Shown one piece after another: positions 47,331 to 60,242 of a stretch of 64,000 bases of DNA (position 1 is its first letter; each line of letters begins with the position of its first letter). The DNA comes from Megaustenia siamemsis. Taxonomy: Eukaryota; Mollusca; Gastropoda; Stylommatophora; Ariophantidae. A program made the translations under genes and the position numbers. The stretch covers positions 79,167,244-79,231,243 of the forward strand of contig JAVIAB010000051.1 of assembly GCA_032433765.1 (NCBI GenBank), read 5' to 3'. The notes below the pieces were generated by a model. That model saw only the letters and a list, made by a program, of their open reading frames with translations. It was not told where the DNA came from and did no database searches.

Positions 47331-48525
47331 TGTTAATATAATATTACATCTATTTTTTTCAAACTCAAATATAAATTACAAACAGCTTTGAAGGGTCTAT
47401 TGAAAGTATTATTTCCGATAAATTGTTTTGTTTCGTTTTAAATGTAGTAAATCGTGCATTGTAAGGAAATTTCCACCAACGAATATTAAAAAAGTGGGCA
47501 CTAAGAATAGAGAGTTTGAAGAACTGCAATCCAGAACAATGATACAAGAATTGTCCGTGCTTATTTTGATATCTGAGCAGTCATGTTTTGTAGTGGCTGC
47601 GCTGGTTAGCTAATTGAACATGCATTGCAAAATGTGAGGGCTTCCCTTGGGTGTCGCCGCGTCTGTCTGAGGGCACTTATGCCTGGTGTCTGGAGTCGCG
47701 TGGTTGTGCTCCACATCGTTAAGTGCAGGCTACGCTAATGATTGCTGCAGCTACAGGCGATTTTTTCCCCCCATAAAAATGGGATCAGTTATGAGAGGGA
47801 GAAAGTGAACAAGGCGTCCTAATATTTATCATTTAAATTGAAAATAGTTTGAACCGTCCAACATCACTTGGGTTGAGAACGATCAGAGACTTAAAGCTGA
47901 CTACTTGGGACAGACTCAGCGAACCATAACTTATCACGATTCTAACCATTTCCTAGTTATTAGTCTTGCAAACAGTCAGGCTAAGCGAGTAGAGATCAAG
48001 AGAGAAGGCAGCCAGGTATACAAGGAGCTAGTAGTGGAGTGTGATAAGCACTCCAAGGTATGGTGACAGCTTTACAAGGAAGGAACACAACCTTGCTACC
48101 AGCTTTACCGCAGTATTGCAATTATTTGTCTGTTCCCTAAGCAAATATACAAACATGTTATGCAGAAGTCGGATACTTTGGGTCAAGAAGAGCGCAGTTT
48201 GCTGTAAGCCACAGTACAAGTCATCTACATCCACTTCGTGCTCAACGGAGACGACGATGACGAGGATAAGCCGCCGAGCGAACACAAACAAGTATTCCCA
48301 GCAATTCGCCTACTTTCAAATAAACATCTGACAGGAGCAGTCAGTCTTAACACGCTTCGAGAAATGTTGGAAGGAGCTGTGGAACGGATACGGAGATGAC
48401 CCGATATCAATTAAACTGATTCCATTGGCAAAGAAGAATAGAAGACATCTATTTTCTACGTTGTTTTCTAGGCCCATTTACCGTTATACGCAAGATCAAT
48501 TCTGCCAGGTCCAACGAGTACATAA

Positions 48526-51168
48526 TCATCATCATCATTGAGCGCCGTCTCCGCATCGAAGGTTGGCTACCATGGAGCGCCATTCCACTCTGTCTCTTGC
48601 TTTGATGGTGCAGATTGTCATAAGTTGACTTATCCATCTTTTGATGTTACTCGTCTATGTTAGTCTTGGTCTGCCTCCTCATCTTTTACCTTGTATTTTC
48701 CCCTTCCAATATTACTTGTCTTAGTCTGTTCTGTCTTTTAACATGACCAAAAAATCTCATTTGTCTTGTTCTAATTATGTTTAGTAGTTCTTTTTTCATG
48801 TTTAGTTGTTTTAAAACTTCCTCGTTTGTTTTCTTTTCTTTCCATCCAATTCTACCTATTCTTTTATAAATCCACATTTCAAAGGCTTCAATTTTCTGTT
48901 CTGTTTTCTTGTCTAATGTCCATGTTTCTGCACCATACAGTAATATTGGAAAGATGTAACATTTTGCCATTCTTAGTTTCAGCCCTGCTGATATTTGTTT
49001 TGTTGTTAGTATATTTTTCATGGCATTAAAATTACTTTTTGCCCTACCTATTCTTTTGTTTATTTCAGTTATACATTTTCCATCACTGGTTATAGTATGT
49101 CCCAGGTAGTTGTAGCTCAGAACTGTCTCCAGATGTATTCCCTCAACTGTGATATTTAATTGTAGATCTTGAGATATTGCTTTGTTTATAATCATAGTTT
49201 TAGTCTTTTTGATATTCATAACTAGTCCATATTTTTTGCTTGTCGTGTTTATTTCATTAAGTAATTGTTGTAGGTCTTTAGGATTTTCTGCAAGTAGTAT
49301 CAGCATTTCTTAGGTTATTGATTATCTTTCCATTAATGGCATCTCTGAGATGTTTTTAAAGATTTGCTCAGTGTATAGATTGAACAAGCTTAGTGATAGA
49401 ACGCATCCTTGTCTTACTCCTCTTTTTATATCAATGGGTGTAGAGTCCTCATTGTTATATTTTATTATTGCTGTTTGCTCCCAGTACAAATTACATATTA
49501 GTCGTATGTCTGTGTCGTCTAGATCTATATCTTTTAGACAGTCTATAAGTTGGTTATGGTGTATTCTATCAAATTTTTTGGTGTAGTCTATGAAGCAGGC
49601 ATATATCGGTTTGTTTACTTCTATGTACTTTTCAATCAATGTCCTCTTGCTGAATATGGCTTCTTTTGTCCCTCTGTTTTTCATAAATACAAATTGTTGC
49701 TCATCTAATTCAGTATTGATTTTATTCTTAATCCTTCCCTGTATAATGTTTAGGAAAATTTGTGTTACCTGGCTCATTAAGCTTATTGTTCTAAAATCAC
49801 TGCATTCAACTGCACCATTCTTTTTAGGTAATGCAATGAAAGTTTATGTTTTTAGTTCATTTGGTATGTATCATGTATAGTATATGTCATTGCATATGTC
49901 TGTGATCAGTAGTCAATGCCAAAATCTTGTAGTGCCTGTATCATCTCTATATGTATATTGTCAGGTCCTGCTGCTTTTCCATTTTCATTGGTTTTTATAG
50001 CTTTTTCTACTTCAGATTTCAGGATTTTATAGCTGGACGTACATTTTATAAATGGTTTTTTGTCCCTTTCGTCATGAAATAATTCTGTTATATATTCCTG
50101 CTATCTATCGATTATATTTTTGTTGTCTGTTAGCATTCTTCCATCTTTGTTTGCAATACAACCGCTTCCTGCAGTTTTTTTTTATCTTTATTAGTTATTC
50201 TCTTTATTTATGTGAGCATCCCTCTTAAATTGTGTTTACTTTCCATAGTTTCGACTTCTAGACATCTTTGGTTGAGCCAGTCTTCTTTTGCCTTTTTGCG
50301 TATTTCATGATCAATTTCCTCGTATCTGGCAGTGTTCTTCGCTTTTCTTCTTTCTTCAATTTTTATATAAAAGATGTCAGTTATCCATTTTTGTTTTTTT
50401 GTTATTTTCCTTTTTGAGAATGGTGTCACAAGATTCTTGTATGCTTTTTATACATTGCCATTTGGTTGTGACTTTTTCTTCAAGATTTTCTCTTCTGTGC
50501 TGCTCAATCCCTTCTTCTAGCAGCTTCTGATATGTGTTCTTTACTTGTACTGTATGCGTTTCTTAAACATCTTTCTGATTTAAAGCTATTATATCTATTG
50601 GCATTGCTGAATTAGTCTTTTGTTTGTTTCTCTTTAATTTGATTTTCATTTTAATCATTACAGGATTGTGATCTGCTCCTGGATAGGTTTTGGGTTTTTT
50701 GGCGCTGTTACGGAATCTTTCTTTTATCATTATGTAATCTGTTTGATTCCTCTTCCTATCACCAGGTCTTTCCCATGTGTATAATTTCCTTTTCTCTTGC
50801 TCAAAGAAGGTGTTACATATTATCAGCCTTTAGATCTTCGTAGTATGCTTCTATTTGTTCATCTGTATAGTCTTAAGTAGATGCCCATTAGTATGTCTGT
50901 ATTATTGCTTTGTCAAATGGTTTTGTCTTCATTTTTTAATAGCATAATCCTATTATTTTATGTCCAGTGGGTATTTATATATTTTTGTAGTTCTCGTTTT
51001 ATTAGTATGCCTACCCCTCTTTGGTGTTCTGTATTGTTACCTGAATATATAAATATATATTTATCGTCTTGTATGTATCCACTTTCTTTCCACCTTGTTT
51101 CTGATATGCCTAAAATATATGTGTTTAATCCTTCTGATTCTACCATAAGATTTGTTAATTGTACTTGT
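48526..51168 (-). mobile_element. L1A LINE copy 6, longest (2.64 kb)
   Basis: Flanked by the 13-bp duplication aacgagtacataa (48513-48525 and 51169-51181), which sets its exact ends. The minus strand runs from the endonuclease domain (ILGISETRWKESG, RGVGILIKRE) at the truncated 5' end, through a linker (WITDIFYIKIEERRKAKNTA). It continues through the reverse transcriptase (ACFIDYTKKFDRIHHNQLID, GVRQGCVLS) to the C-terminal WTLDKKTEQKIEAFEMWIYK region and an (atg)n tail. The YADD active site is destroyed by a small deletion near 49,297, and other frameshifts are present. The order EN-RT without RNase H and the microsatellite tail suggest an RTE-like element; the clade is an inference. Confidence 0.93.
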
Positions 51169-51181
51169 AACGAGTACATAA

Positions 51182-53624
51182 GGTGTATTTATAATTTTGA
51201 TGTTTTTGTTGTTGATTAACTAGAGCATCTATTTCTTCTTTCGTGTTTTATCGTTTTAAATTAAACGCGAATATCAGCTGTTATTAAAAATATGTTTCAG
51301 AATGAATTCAGCATTTGTCGCCAAGTGATAGTTCTGGATGGCATGTTCATCAAGTGCCCTTCTGTTAGAATCAATAAACTTTCTTGTCTCGTGCGCTATC
51401 CTGTTAAAGTTCGACAACTGCTCATTTTCAATTGAAACAGCAGTATTTCCTAGCACTGGTGACTTTCTTATAACATATAAATGCCGCATTTCTTCTCATG
51501 TGTGCTTTCATGTTAGATGACGTATTACACCTGCTGACCTGCGCGTGTCTTCTCTGGATTTTAATCTTTTAGCACATTTCCTAATGATATGGTTTATAAA
51601 TTTAAAAAATAAAAAAAGCGAATTACAAATTTAACGTGAGTATTTTTATGTTCATCTGAAGATTATATCTTATATTTAATGTTCTCATTTTTTTCATTAT
51701 TTTTTTTTAAAATTACATGCAGCATCTCTATATTCAAATTTGTTTTGGGGCATAAAATGAAGGCCTATACTTTAATTTCTAATATACATTCCTGAGCTAT
51801 TACACACACTTTCTATTCTAGTTACGCTTCTTAATATTAAAAATGACTCGCTTTTAAAATAATTATTATATTAGTAAGTTATTCTTATATCAACTTGATA
51901 TTTTTTATAAGTTTATGTGTTTGAATTTTTATATTCACGTAATATTGCGAGATTTTGTTCATAATTTTTTTTTCAGAGTTAGCTAACAGATTTTATATGT
52001 ACCTGTTTGTAAATTATCATTTAACAACTTTTAGCATGAGTTACTGAAAGATTATATAGTTTAAATTATTGAAAAAGTTTATATTATAAGTTATCACTCA
52101 GAGATCATACATATAAGCATGTTACTGAATGAATGCAAGTTATTATTAAAGGCTGTTATTAATAAATTATGACTATAATTGTAAACACAATTTGTTTTTG
52201 AAGGCTTTTATGTACAAATTATCATTGATGACGTCTATATGTATGCTGTTAAGGACGAATTTTAATTGCATGTTATTATTAAAAGATTACATTAATTATA
52301 AGTTCCTTTCACACTAGGTTGTTATATTGTATGATTATATGTATATTTTATGTATTAAAAGTAGCATTTGCTATTTTTCATGATTTAAAACAAAAAAATT
52401 TAGATTGAAACTATTGATTGACAAGATTATAGTTACCTCCCATGCTAAGTCGCTATCAGTGCATGAACATACATACATGTTTGTAATTTAATGTTACAAC
52501 AGTGCCAGGGAAAGTAATATATGTATTTTACGTTGTGTAACATGCCTGTTCCTAATATCGCAACATATATACAACACTAAAATAAATTTAAAAGAACAAT
52601 ATCACAGGCAACACTGAGAAAGTGAGATTTTAATGACTGAATCGTGAGAACACAAATATACGAGACACTGTATAAAGCTGAAAATGACCACTGGATAAGG
52701 ACGACACAGCGAACAAAACCAGACCCTGCTGCTAATGTTATACGGTTCTTTATTAAAAGTATACTGCGGTAAAACCAGCAAAAGTTATCACCAGCCTCGA
52801 TCAGTCTTATCTCACAACAGACAAAGTTGACGTCCTCGCCAATAAACATATATGATTTATTAGTATGATTTTATTTGATTATCACAAATAAATCAATGAT
52901 TTTTTTTCATCATCAATCATTTTTTGGTCACGTTATAAAATACGTTATTTATAGAAAAAAACGTTATTTATAGAAAAATAAAATACAGAAAGATATAGTT
53001 ACGCCTCCTATGTGAATATTAAATAAGGTGTTAGTTTAAATGTTCTTTAACACTCAAAATTAGCATATTTCTGGGCAATGTGATCAGCATTGATCATTTG
53101 AGGCTGTGCTAAGGCAAAACTTAGAAGAGAAAAAGACTCAAAAAAAGGATGGAAAATCATATGGATCAGTGGGCCTGACTTGTTCATTCCATGGCCGTGT
53201 GTGCTTGTCAAACATTGGTAGAATTTGCCACGAGAGAAGCTGTTCGACAAAAACAAAACCTAAAAAAAATACACAAAAGCCCCCACTAGACCGTCTGACA
53301 AGAAGAAATGGGCCATAATAAAATCAGCATTGAAGAATGCTGACTCTTTTTCTCAGAATTACTCCGGTACAAATTTATGGCTTGGCAAGACTAGGTCTTG
53401 ACTAGAAGGAAATATAGAATATTCCTAAGAATACAGATGAATAGAGGAACCTTGACCGTGACTTATGTCATCAGAAGGAACCTGACGGCTTTAATTTTTT
53501 TTTTTTTTTTTTTTTTGTAGTATTAATTGAAGGACAAATATAATCTGCGATAATGCTAATGCAATAAGGAGAAAATAAATTAAAAAGAATATTTGAAAAT
53601 TGGAGACAACTTTATGGTATCTTT
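51182..53624. other. AT-rich stretch with nothing recognised
   Basis: About 2.4 kb, very AT-rich, with a T-run at about 53,493-53,516. No coding, repeat or RNA feature that I can support. Confidence 0.6.
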
Positions 53625-53750
53625 CTATCTATCTATTGTCCTTTCGAGCCGAAGACGACACATAGAGCAGAACAATCTCAAAAACAGAAACCTTGCGTGG
53701 CAAAATGGCACATATTGCAGAGATCACCACTTCTAAATTATGTGGCATTT
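53625..53750 (+). repeat. R1 interspersed repeat, copy 3
   Basis: Begins ctatctattgtcctttcgag. SINE-A copy 5 inserted directly at its right end. Confidence 0.8.
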
Positions 53751-53761
53751 ATATTTATGGT

Positions 53762-54029
53762 CTAAAAGTAAAAAAAAGTAAAGTACCCCCATCACGCCAA
53801 GTGGCGGCGTATAGGGAATATGATGTTAGTGACCATAAATTTTACACACCTTCGGCACATGATTTTTGGGGTAATGTGGTCGGTATTACGCCCGTGCCGC
53901 TTTACTTTCCCAGAAAATATCCGGTACCCATTTAAGGCTGGGTGAGCCATGAAGCCGTCGGTTGGGATCGAACCCTACCCCTTGTCCTTTGTAGTTCAGT
54001 TCACTAACCACTGAGCTATCGCGGCTCCC
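53762..54029 (-). mobile_element. SINE-A copy 5
   Basis: Head at the right, A-run (the complement of the T tail) at the left. The 12-bp duplication tatatttatggt lies at 53750-53761 and 54030-54041. Confidence 0.93.
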
Positions 54030-54179
54030 TATATTTATGGTGTAGGAAAGGAAAATTAAGATACACCGATTTGGAGGCCAAAAGTCTTCCACAAGAGATA
54101 TAAACAATACAACTGCAAGACAAAATTGGACGATGAGACGAACAGTCTTCTACATGGAAGCACAGAAGACAATCACGAA

Positions 54180-54725
54180 GATACAACGCAAAGTTGCTTG
54201 CAAAATCAAAGACTGTCAACATATGACGTACAAGAGGTAAATGCTAGGAAAAGATCGATTTTTATCGCAAAGACTCTCAACATATGACGTACAAGAGATA
54301 AATGCTAGGAAAAGATCGATTTTTATCGCAAAGACTCTCAACATATGACGTACAAGAGATAAATGCTAGGAAAAGATCGATTTTTATCGCAAAGACTCTC
54401 AACATATGACGTACAAGAGATAAATGCTAGGAAAAGATCGATTTTTATCGCAAAGACTCTCAACATATGACGTACAAGAGGTAAATGCTAATGCTAGGAG
54501 ATGATCGATTTTTATCGCAAAGACTCTCAAGACTTACAAACAATAAATGATAGGAGACTCTCGATATATGTTGCGAAGACGTGCAACATCTGGCTTACAA
54601 ACGACATCTTCTAAGAGACTATCGATTTTTATCGCAGACTGTCAACATATGACATACAAAAGACAAATGATAGGAGAATATCGATTTATATTGCGAAGAC
54701 ATGCAACATATGGCTTACACATTAC
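54180..54725. repeat. 61-bp tandem repeat
   Basis: Five near-identical copies containing gatcgatttttatcgcaaag, a perfect short palindrome, then three diverged units. Confidence 0.9.
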
Positions 54726-55247
54726 AACTGAGACAATATGAAATATAATTTTAATGGCTATCATGACACCACATCTGTATATTGTGAGTCCTCTGTAGAA
54801 GACATTTGGTCACAACGTAAGCTGTATCTTGTGGTTTTCTTAACCATACAACTATAATTATTCTCATTCACTTTATTAGTTCTTTAAGTTTTCGTTCCCC
54901 TGACGAAGATATATTGGCCAAAACGTCGACTTTGTTTGTTCATGTAAAACAAACAAACGAACATTTTTCATTTACACTGTAACTGTTACACAATAACAGT
55001 TGTCCGAAATAATGTGTGACTAATTTGTCTGAATAATGACAACACGTTAATAATAAAAACAATAAAAGGGGTAACTCAACTGATATTGTATTACAGTTGA
55101 TATATTCAAATGCTGCACAAATTATATTGTCCTATGTTTACAATCTCCGTGCTAAATTGTCTGTACCACCACAACATATTGGGGAACTAAGTATTGACCT
55201 CGTATCAGGCGTTTAGTGTCTTGAAGAAAAGAAAAAAAGTGATGTGC

Positions 55248-55309
<62 letters not shown>

Positions 55310-56414
55310 TAAGTGCTATTTACACATTATAAATGAAAGCAATTAGGAAAAATGGGTTAAATGGTTAAGTGACTTCATGCATAAATTACTGACTAACCTC
55401 GAACAGGCTGCACTACTTAACCTAACCAGCCATGGAGAAGACGGTTGGACCATTCAAGATTACCTCCTATCGTAATTTTTGCATTCATCTCTCGTTAAAG
55501 AAAAAAAATCTTGATACTTTCGTTTTTCTCTGCACAGCAATAGTGCCTTATGAGTTCGTTGCGTATTCTAAAATACCTTGCTGCTCAAGCATTCTCGTGG
55601 TAAGGTCTGAGACGGTCAGGAGTTGGTCTGAGACCAACTTGTCGTTAAAAGTGTTGAAGACCATTCATCTTTTCCTGGACATCCGCACGCGTTGAGCTAA
55701 GAAGTTCTATATCGTCTGCTAAGTTGAGATCTTCCAGAGACATGTATTAGCTAACTAACAATAACATTGCACGATTTCAAAGCCTTAGGCAAGAGCATAA
55801 TTAGATTATTAGTCACAATTGTTCAGAGATCCTCGAAGTTTTCTTTCCTTTGTTTATTTGTGTACATTTGTGCAACCTCTGTGTTTTACAATTTTAATTA
55901 GTGTTTTTGTAAATTATTTTTGTATCTAAATATTTATGTTGTTTTTAATTATAAAGATTTAATTCTTAAAATTAATTAAAGTGTGTGTGTGGTCTTAGAA
56001 TGTACGTTAATTGACGCGCACGTGTGGTCTTAGAATGTACGTTAATTTACGTTTTTGCAATCTAATCTGTTGTTTATTCACGTTTCAGCAACCTCAGTGC
56101 TTTTCTGTGAATTATTTATATTTGTTATTTCATTTGTTAAAGGTATGCATTTTAGCTTTAATAGTTTTCATTTCTTAATTACGTTTGTGGAACATGACAT
56201 TTCCCCTTTATTACATTTATATTTTTCTTAAGCCGTAAAGATTTCAATCTTTTTATTATGTTTGTGCAGGCTCGATGTTTTCCTCCTTTTATTTAAACTT
56301 ACGCAGCTTACACATTTTCCTATAAATTATTTACGTGTAGACCTGCAAAGTGCTGCATTATTTATTTACTTGTCTGGACTCTCAAGTATTCCATTATTTT
56401 TTTTATTTATTCAT
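54726..56414. other. Stretch with a TA microsatellite only
   Basis: (TA)n at about 55,253-55,302 and a short direct duplication of gtgtggtcttagaatgtacg near 55,985-56,045. Nothing else recognised. Confidence 0.6.
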
Positions 56415-56750
56415 TTGATTGGCCTCAAAATTGTCCTTTATTTTATTGCTTGACTGGCCTCAAAATTGTCCTTTATTTTATTGCTTGACTGGCCTCAAAA
56501 TTGTCCTTTATTTTATTGCTTGACTGGCCTCAAAATTGTCCTTTATTTCATTGCTTGACTGGCCACAAAACTGTCCTTTATTTCATTGCTTGACTGGCCA
56601 CAAAACTGTCCTTTATTTCATTGCTTGACTGGCCACAAAACTGTCCTTTATTTCATTGCTTGACTGGCCACAAAACTGTCCTTTATTTCATTGCTTGACT
56701 GGCCTCAAAATTGTCCTTTATTTCATTGCTTGACTGGCCACAAAACTGTC
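56415..56750. repeat. 35-bp tandem repeat
   Basis: About nine copies containing tgactggcctcaaaattgtc or the variant with cacaaaactgtc. Confidence 0.93.
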
Positions 56751-57174
56751 CATTATGTTTTATTTTAATTAAACGAGTGCATTCTCAAGATTACTGCATG
56801 AAACAAACGGGTCTTAAGTCTGGTGATCATTTCGTGGTATAATAATGTGTGGTCGGAAAGTTCATTAGGATCAGTTGTGGTTTTCTTTTCATCAGGGAGG
56901 TGAATAAGATCGAGTATCTAGTTGGATCGGATCCGGACGATAGATGCGTACTCAAATGTATGACATACAAGAGCACCCTTCCCAGAGAAAATAGAAATGA
57001 ACAGATTGAATAATGCAAACCTTGAAATAAAAAAAAACCAACAAAACCGCCCCTATTTAAATGTTTATTATATGTGCCTTCAGTAGCAGAAAAGACAAAA
57101 ATCATGGTGGTAAAGAACATCCACAAACTCCCAGGTAATATAAGGCATTTTTCGATTTAACCAACAAGAATATA

Positions 57175-58125
57175 AGCCTATAAGCTGCTTGATTAATAAC
57201 AACCAATGTCCTTGTCATCTATGATTGGTAAAGATTAACTTGCTAGTATAATCAACCAATGTCATTGTCATCTATGACTGGTAAAGATTAAGTTGCTGGT
57301 AATCAACCAATGTCCTTGTCATCTATGACTGGTAAAGATTAACTTGCTAGTATAATCAACCAATGTCCTTATCTATTACTGGTAAAGATTAACTTGCTGG
57401 TTATCAACCAATTTCATTGTCATCTATTACTGGTAAAGATTAAGTTGCTGGTAATCAACCAATGTCATTGTCATCTATTACTGGTAAAGATTAAGTTGCT
57501 GGTAATCAACCAATGTCATTGTCATCTATTACTGGTAAAGATTAAGTTGCTGGTTATCAACCAATGTCATTGTCATCTATTACTGGTAAAAATTAAGTTG
57601 CTGGTAATCAACCAATGTCCTTGTCATTTATGACTGGTAAAGATTAACTTGCTGGTTATCAACCAATTTCATTGTCATCTATTACTGGTAAAGATTAAGT
57701 TGCTGGTTATCAACCAATTTCATTGTCAAATATTACTGGTAAAGATTAACTTGCTGGTTATCAACCAATTTCATTGTCATCTATTACTGGTAAAGATTAA
57801 GTTGCTGGTTATCAACCAATGTCCTTATCTATTACTGGTAAAGATTAAGTTGCTGGTTATCAACCAATTTCATTGTCATCTAATACTGGTAAAGATTAAG
57901 TTGCTGGTAATCAACCAATGTCCTTGTCATCTATGACTGGTAAAGATTAACTTGCTGGTAATCAACCAATGTCCTTGTCATCTATGACTGGTAAAGATTA
58001 ACTTGCTGGTAATCAACCAATGTCCTTGTCATCTATGACTGGTAAAGATTAACTTGCTGGTAATCAACCAATGTCCTTGTCATCTATAGCTGGTAAAGAT
58101 TAAGTTGCTGGTAATCAACCAATGT
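57175..58125. repeat. 51-bp tandem repeat
   Basis: About 19 copies containing aaccaatgtccttgtcatct and actggtaaagattaagttgc. The unit is 17 codons, hence apparent open frames. Confidence 0.93.
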
Positions 58126-59253
58126 CAGTAGTAGTGATGGCTGTGAACTCAGGGGAAAAGTGGAATAACATGCACCGAAATACAATAGATTTGGCACCGA
58201 CTTTGCACCGACTTTGCACCGAAAAAAAAAATTATTTTTTTTTCGAATTTGCGATTTTTTCGAACTTCATTATTTTTTTTGGGAAAAATTTTTTTTTTTT
58301 TTGTGTTCGTCAGTTTGTCGAAATGGTTCACTGCGTCTGTAACCGCAGGTAAATTCAATAGAGACTCGGTGCTAATCCGTGTCCGGTGATCGCGCTCCGT
58401 GTCCGGTGATCGCCGCTCGCTGTGTGTTAGAAATTTGTGAAAGAGTATTTTAAAAGAGTATGTGATAAATAAAAAATACGAAATGTTTCAAAACGTTAAG
58501 AAATATAGTTAAATGTGATAAAACTGATTTTTAAAAAAGGCGAAATAATAAAAACTATGAAAAAAAATAAGTTAACATACTGACGGAAAACTGTATGTTA
58601 AGTCAAGAAACTGGAATGACATGGCAGCTTTTGTTGACTGGGCTAGTGGTACTTGAGGAATGCTATTGTTAGGAAAAATCGCTTATTATTGTCAAGGAAT
58701 CGTGGTCATTGTTAGGAGCTGACGGTCATTGTTAGGCATGTGACTGAAACAAGTAAAAATTCAGAATTATTAAAAAAAATATGTATTTGTGAAAAGAAAC
58801 TCAGAATTATAAAAAATAAAAAAAAAAATAAAAAAATATTCCCCCTTCAGGATTCGAACACGGGTCTGACCGCTCACATGCTCGATGACGTTTAAGGTGA
58901 CCCGTGACATAGCGTTCTTTTTTTTCCAATACTTGGTGCTCGGGGACAGCGGTTCTAAAAGGGGGATGGCGGTATCTCGCGGGTCGTCGTGCGGGTGGGG
59001 AAAGGTGCCTTTATTGGTTATCATCATGTGTGGGTATTAGGCAACAGGAGGCGACATGTAAAAAAAAAAAAAATGCTGACAAGCAATTATTAGTATCGTT
59101 AGCATCATGTATTCTGACCTTCCCTCCTTGTTTTCTAACACAACTTCCTAGATTTCTGACCTTGCCTCTTTGGTTTCTGCCCCTCAACATCCCCCTTCAT
59201 GTGCCTACTATCATCATGTGCCTCAACACTATCACCATGTCCCTCAACACTAT
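58126..59253. other. Flank of the virus-like element
   Basis: Poly(A)/poly(T) runs at 58,220-58,300, a short duplication of gtgtccggtgatcgc near 58,380-58,410, and a B box-like gtgttcgaatcctg on the minus strand at about 58,865-58,851. Bases 59,150-59,253 already resemble the element's terminal minisatellite. The exact left end of the element is not resolved. Confidence 0.5.
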
Positions 59254-59702
59254 CATGTGCCACCCTCAACATCCCCCTTCATGGCCTACTATCATCATGT
59301 GCCTCAACACTATCAACATGTCCCTCAACACTATCATCATGTGCCACCCTCAACATCCCCCCCTTCCTATCATCATCATCATGTGCCTCAACACCACCCT
59401 TCATGGCCTATCATCAAGCCACACAAAGTATCAATCATCTCTCTCACACATTCATGGTAAACCAAAACAAAACTCGTTCTATATTTTCACAACTTTATTA
59501 ATACATCAAATATACGACACATATATATATATTACTGTCCGGTTGTTGATAATTTTAAGCGTCTGGGTTTCCTCCCTCCTGTTTTGGTGGTAGTGTTTGT
59601 TAAATGTCTATCAAACACGGGTGCATAGGAAGTGTCATTAGCCTTCAAAACACAACCGCCCTCCATTTTGACAAAACCTTGATCAAAGCTGGAATAGGTA
59701 AT
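59254..59702. repeat. Left arm of the element's inverted repeat
   Basis: Near-identical, in inverted orientation, to 63,549-64,000. It contains a minisatellite of catcatgtgcctcaacacta-like units, a short TA microsatellite, and the polyadenylation signal and last ~55 codons of the PC4-like gene. Since the right arm reaches the window edge, the true arm may be longer. Confidence 0.93.
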
Positions 59703-60242
59703 TGGTGACTCTGCTGAAACACCCGCGGCATTCATATTGGGTGTCGGATCTGTCGGCTGATTAACAAGAGCGAAGTTCCCCTGATTAACAAAGGGGGGCG
59801 TGTAGTCGATTAGATTCGTGTTAACAAGAGATGGTATGTAGTTTTGGTGGTTAACGACAGGCGGCGTGTAGTTGATCTGATTAACGAGAGGTGGCGTGTA
59901 GTTGATCTGGTTAAAGAGAGGTGGCGTGTAGCTGATCTGGTCAACAACAGGCGGCGTGTAGTTGAGGTTAGCATAAGCGGTTAAAATTTCCTCTCGCATC
60001 TCGACTAACGTGATAAATTCCTCTCTCGATAGTGTTATCCCAGTTCTGGTAGGAAACTTAAAAAAACTATCACCGCTATATGTCCTTATATTTATCAATG
60101 GTCTGTTACGAAAAACACAAACCGAGACTGCCTTAACGCCATCTTTAGACAATGGAACTACAGTCTCATTTCCACGTGACATAAATATGCGCTGATCACT
60201 GAGATCAAACGAAATTGGCGTATTCAAGCTACACGACTCCAT
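59532..60242 (-). CDS. PC4-like DNA-binding protein of a Polinton/adintovirus-like element
   Basis: 236-residue minus-strand gene. The first ATG is at 60242; a GTG seven codons upstream is ignored. Residues about 37-90 resemble the PC4/Sub1 single-stranded-DNA-binding fold: VSVCVFRNRPLINIRTY, then a basic FFKFPTRTGITLSREEF turn and a long helix. Residues 91-155 are about six imperfect NYTPPxVNQ repeats. The C-terminus is basic (GGRKPRRLKLSTT). A TATA-like ggtataaaaa lies about 75 bases upstream at 60325-60316, and an AATAAA lies downstream at 59499-59494. A role in replication or transcription of the element is inferred from the fold. The PC4 assignment is by eye. Confidence 0.65.
   Translation of the reverse strand: MESCSLNTPISFDLSDQRIFMSRGNETVVPLSKDGVKAVSVCVFRNRPLINIRTYSGDSFFKFPTRTGITLSREEFITLVEMREEILTAYANLNYTPPVVDQISYTPPLFNQINYTPPLVNQINYTPPVVNHQNYIPSLVNTNLIDYTPPFVNQGNFALVNQPTDPTPNMNAAGVSAESPITYSSFDQGFVKMEGGCVLKANDTSYAPVFDRHLTNTTTKTGGRKPRRLKLSTTGQ

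Larger units (their letters stand above)
45038..48512. other. Region upstream of the first recognised exon
   Basis: Presumed intron. It contains a degenerate T-rich tandem region (45,340-46,060, built on ggttatataataact-like units), one MITE, and a LINE remnant. I searched for the preceding integrin exon and did not find it. Confidence 0.55.

Noticed and set aside
48041..48331. 96-codon frame between repeats, considered as an upstream integrin exon
   Set aside because: No integrin motif, and the borders do not give a GT-AG exon in the right phase (one trailing base is required before 45037).
52577..52849. 90-codon minus-strand frame in AT-rich DNA
   Set aside because: No homology that I can recognise, no splice signals and no repeat. 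Length is within chance for this composition once both strands are scanned.
59170..59501. His/Pro-rich frames (HHVPQHY repeats) near the element ends
   Set aside because: They are the element's terminal minisatellite read in various frames, and the same motif is open in the inverted copy.
60010..60195. Plus-strand frame inside the PC4-like gene
   Set aside because: Antisense shadow of the intact minus-strand gene.
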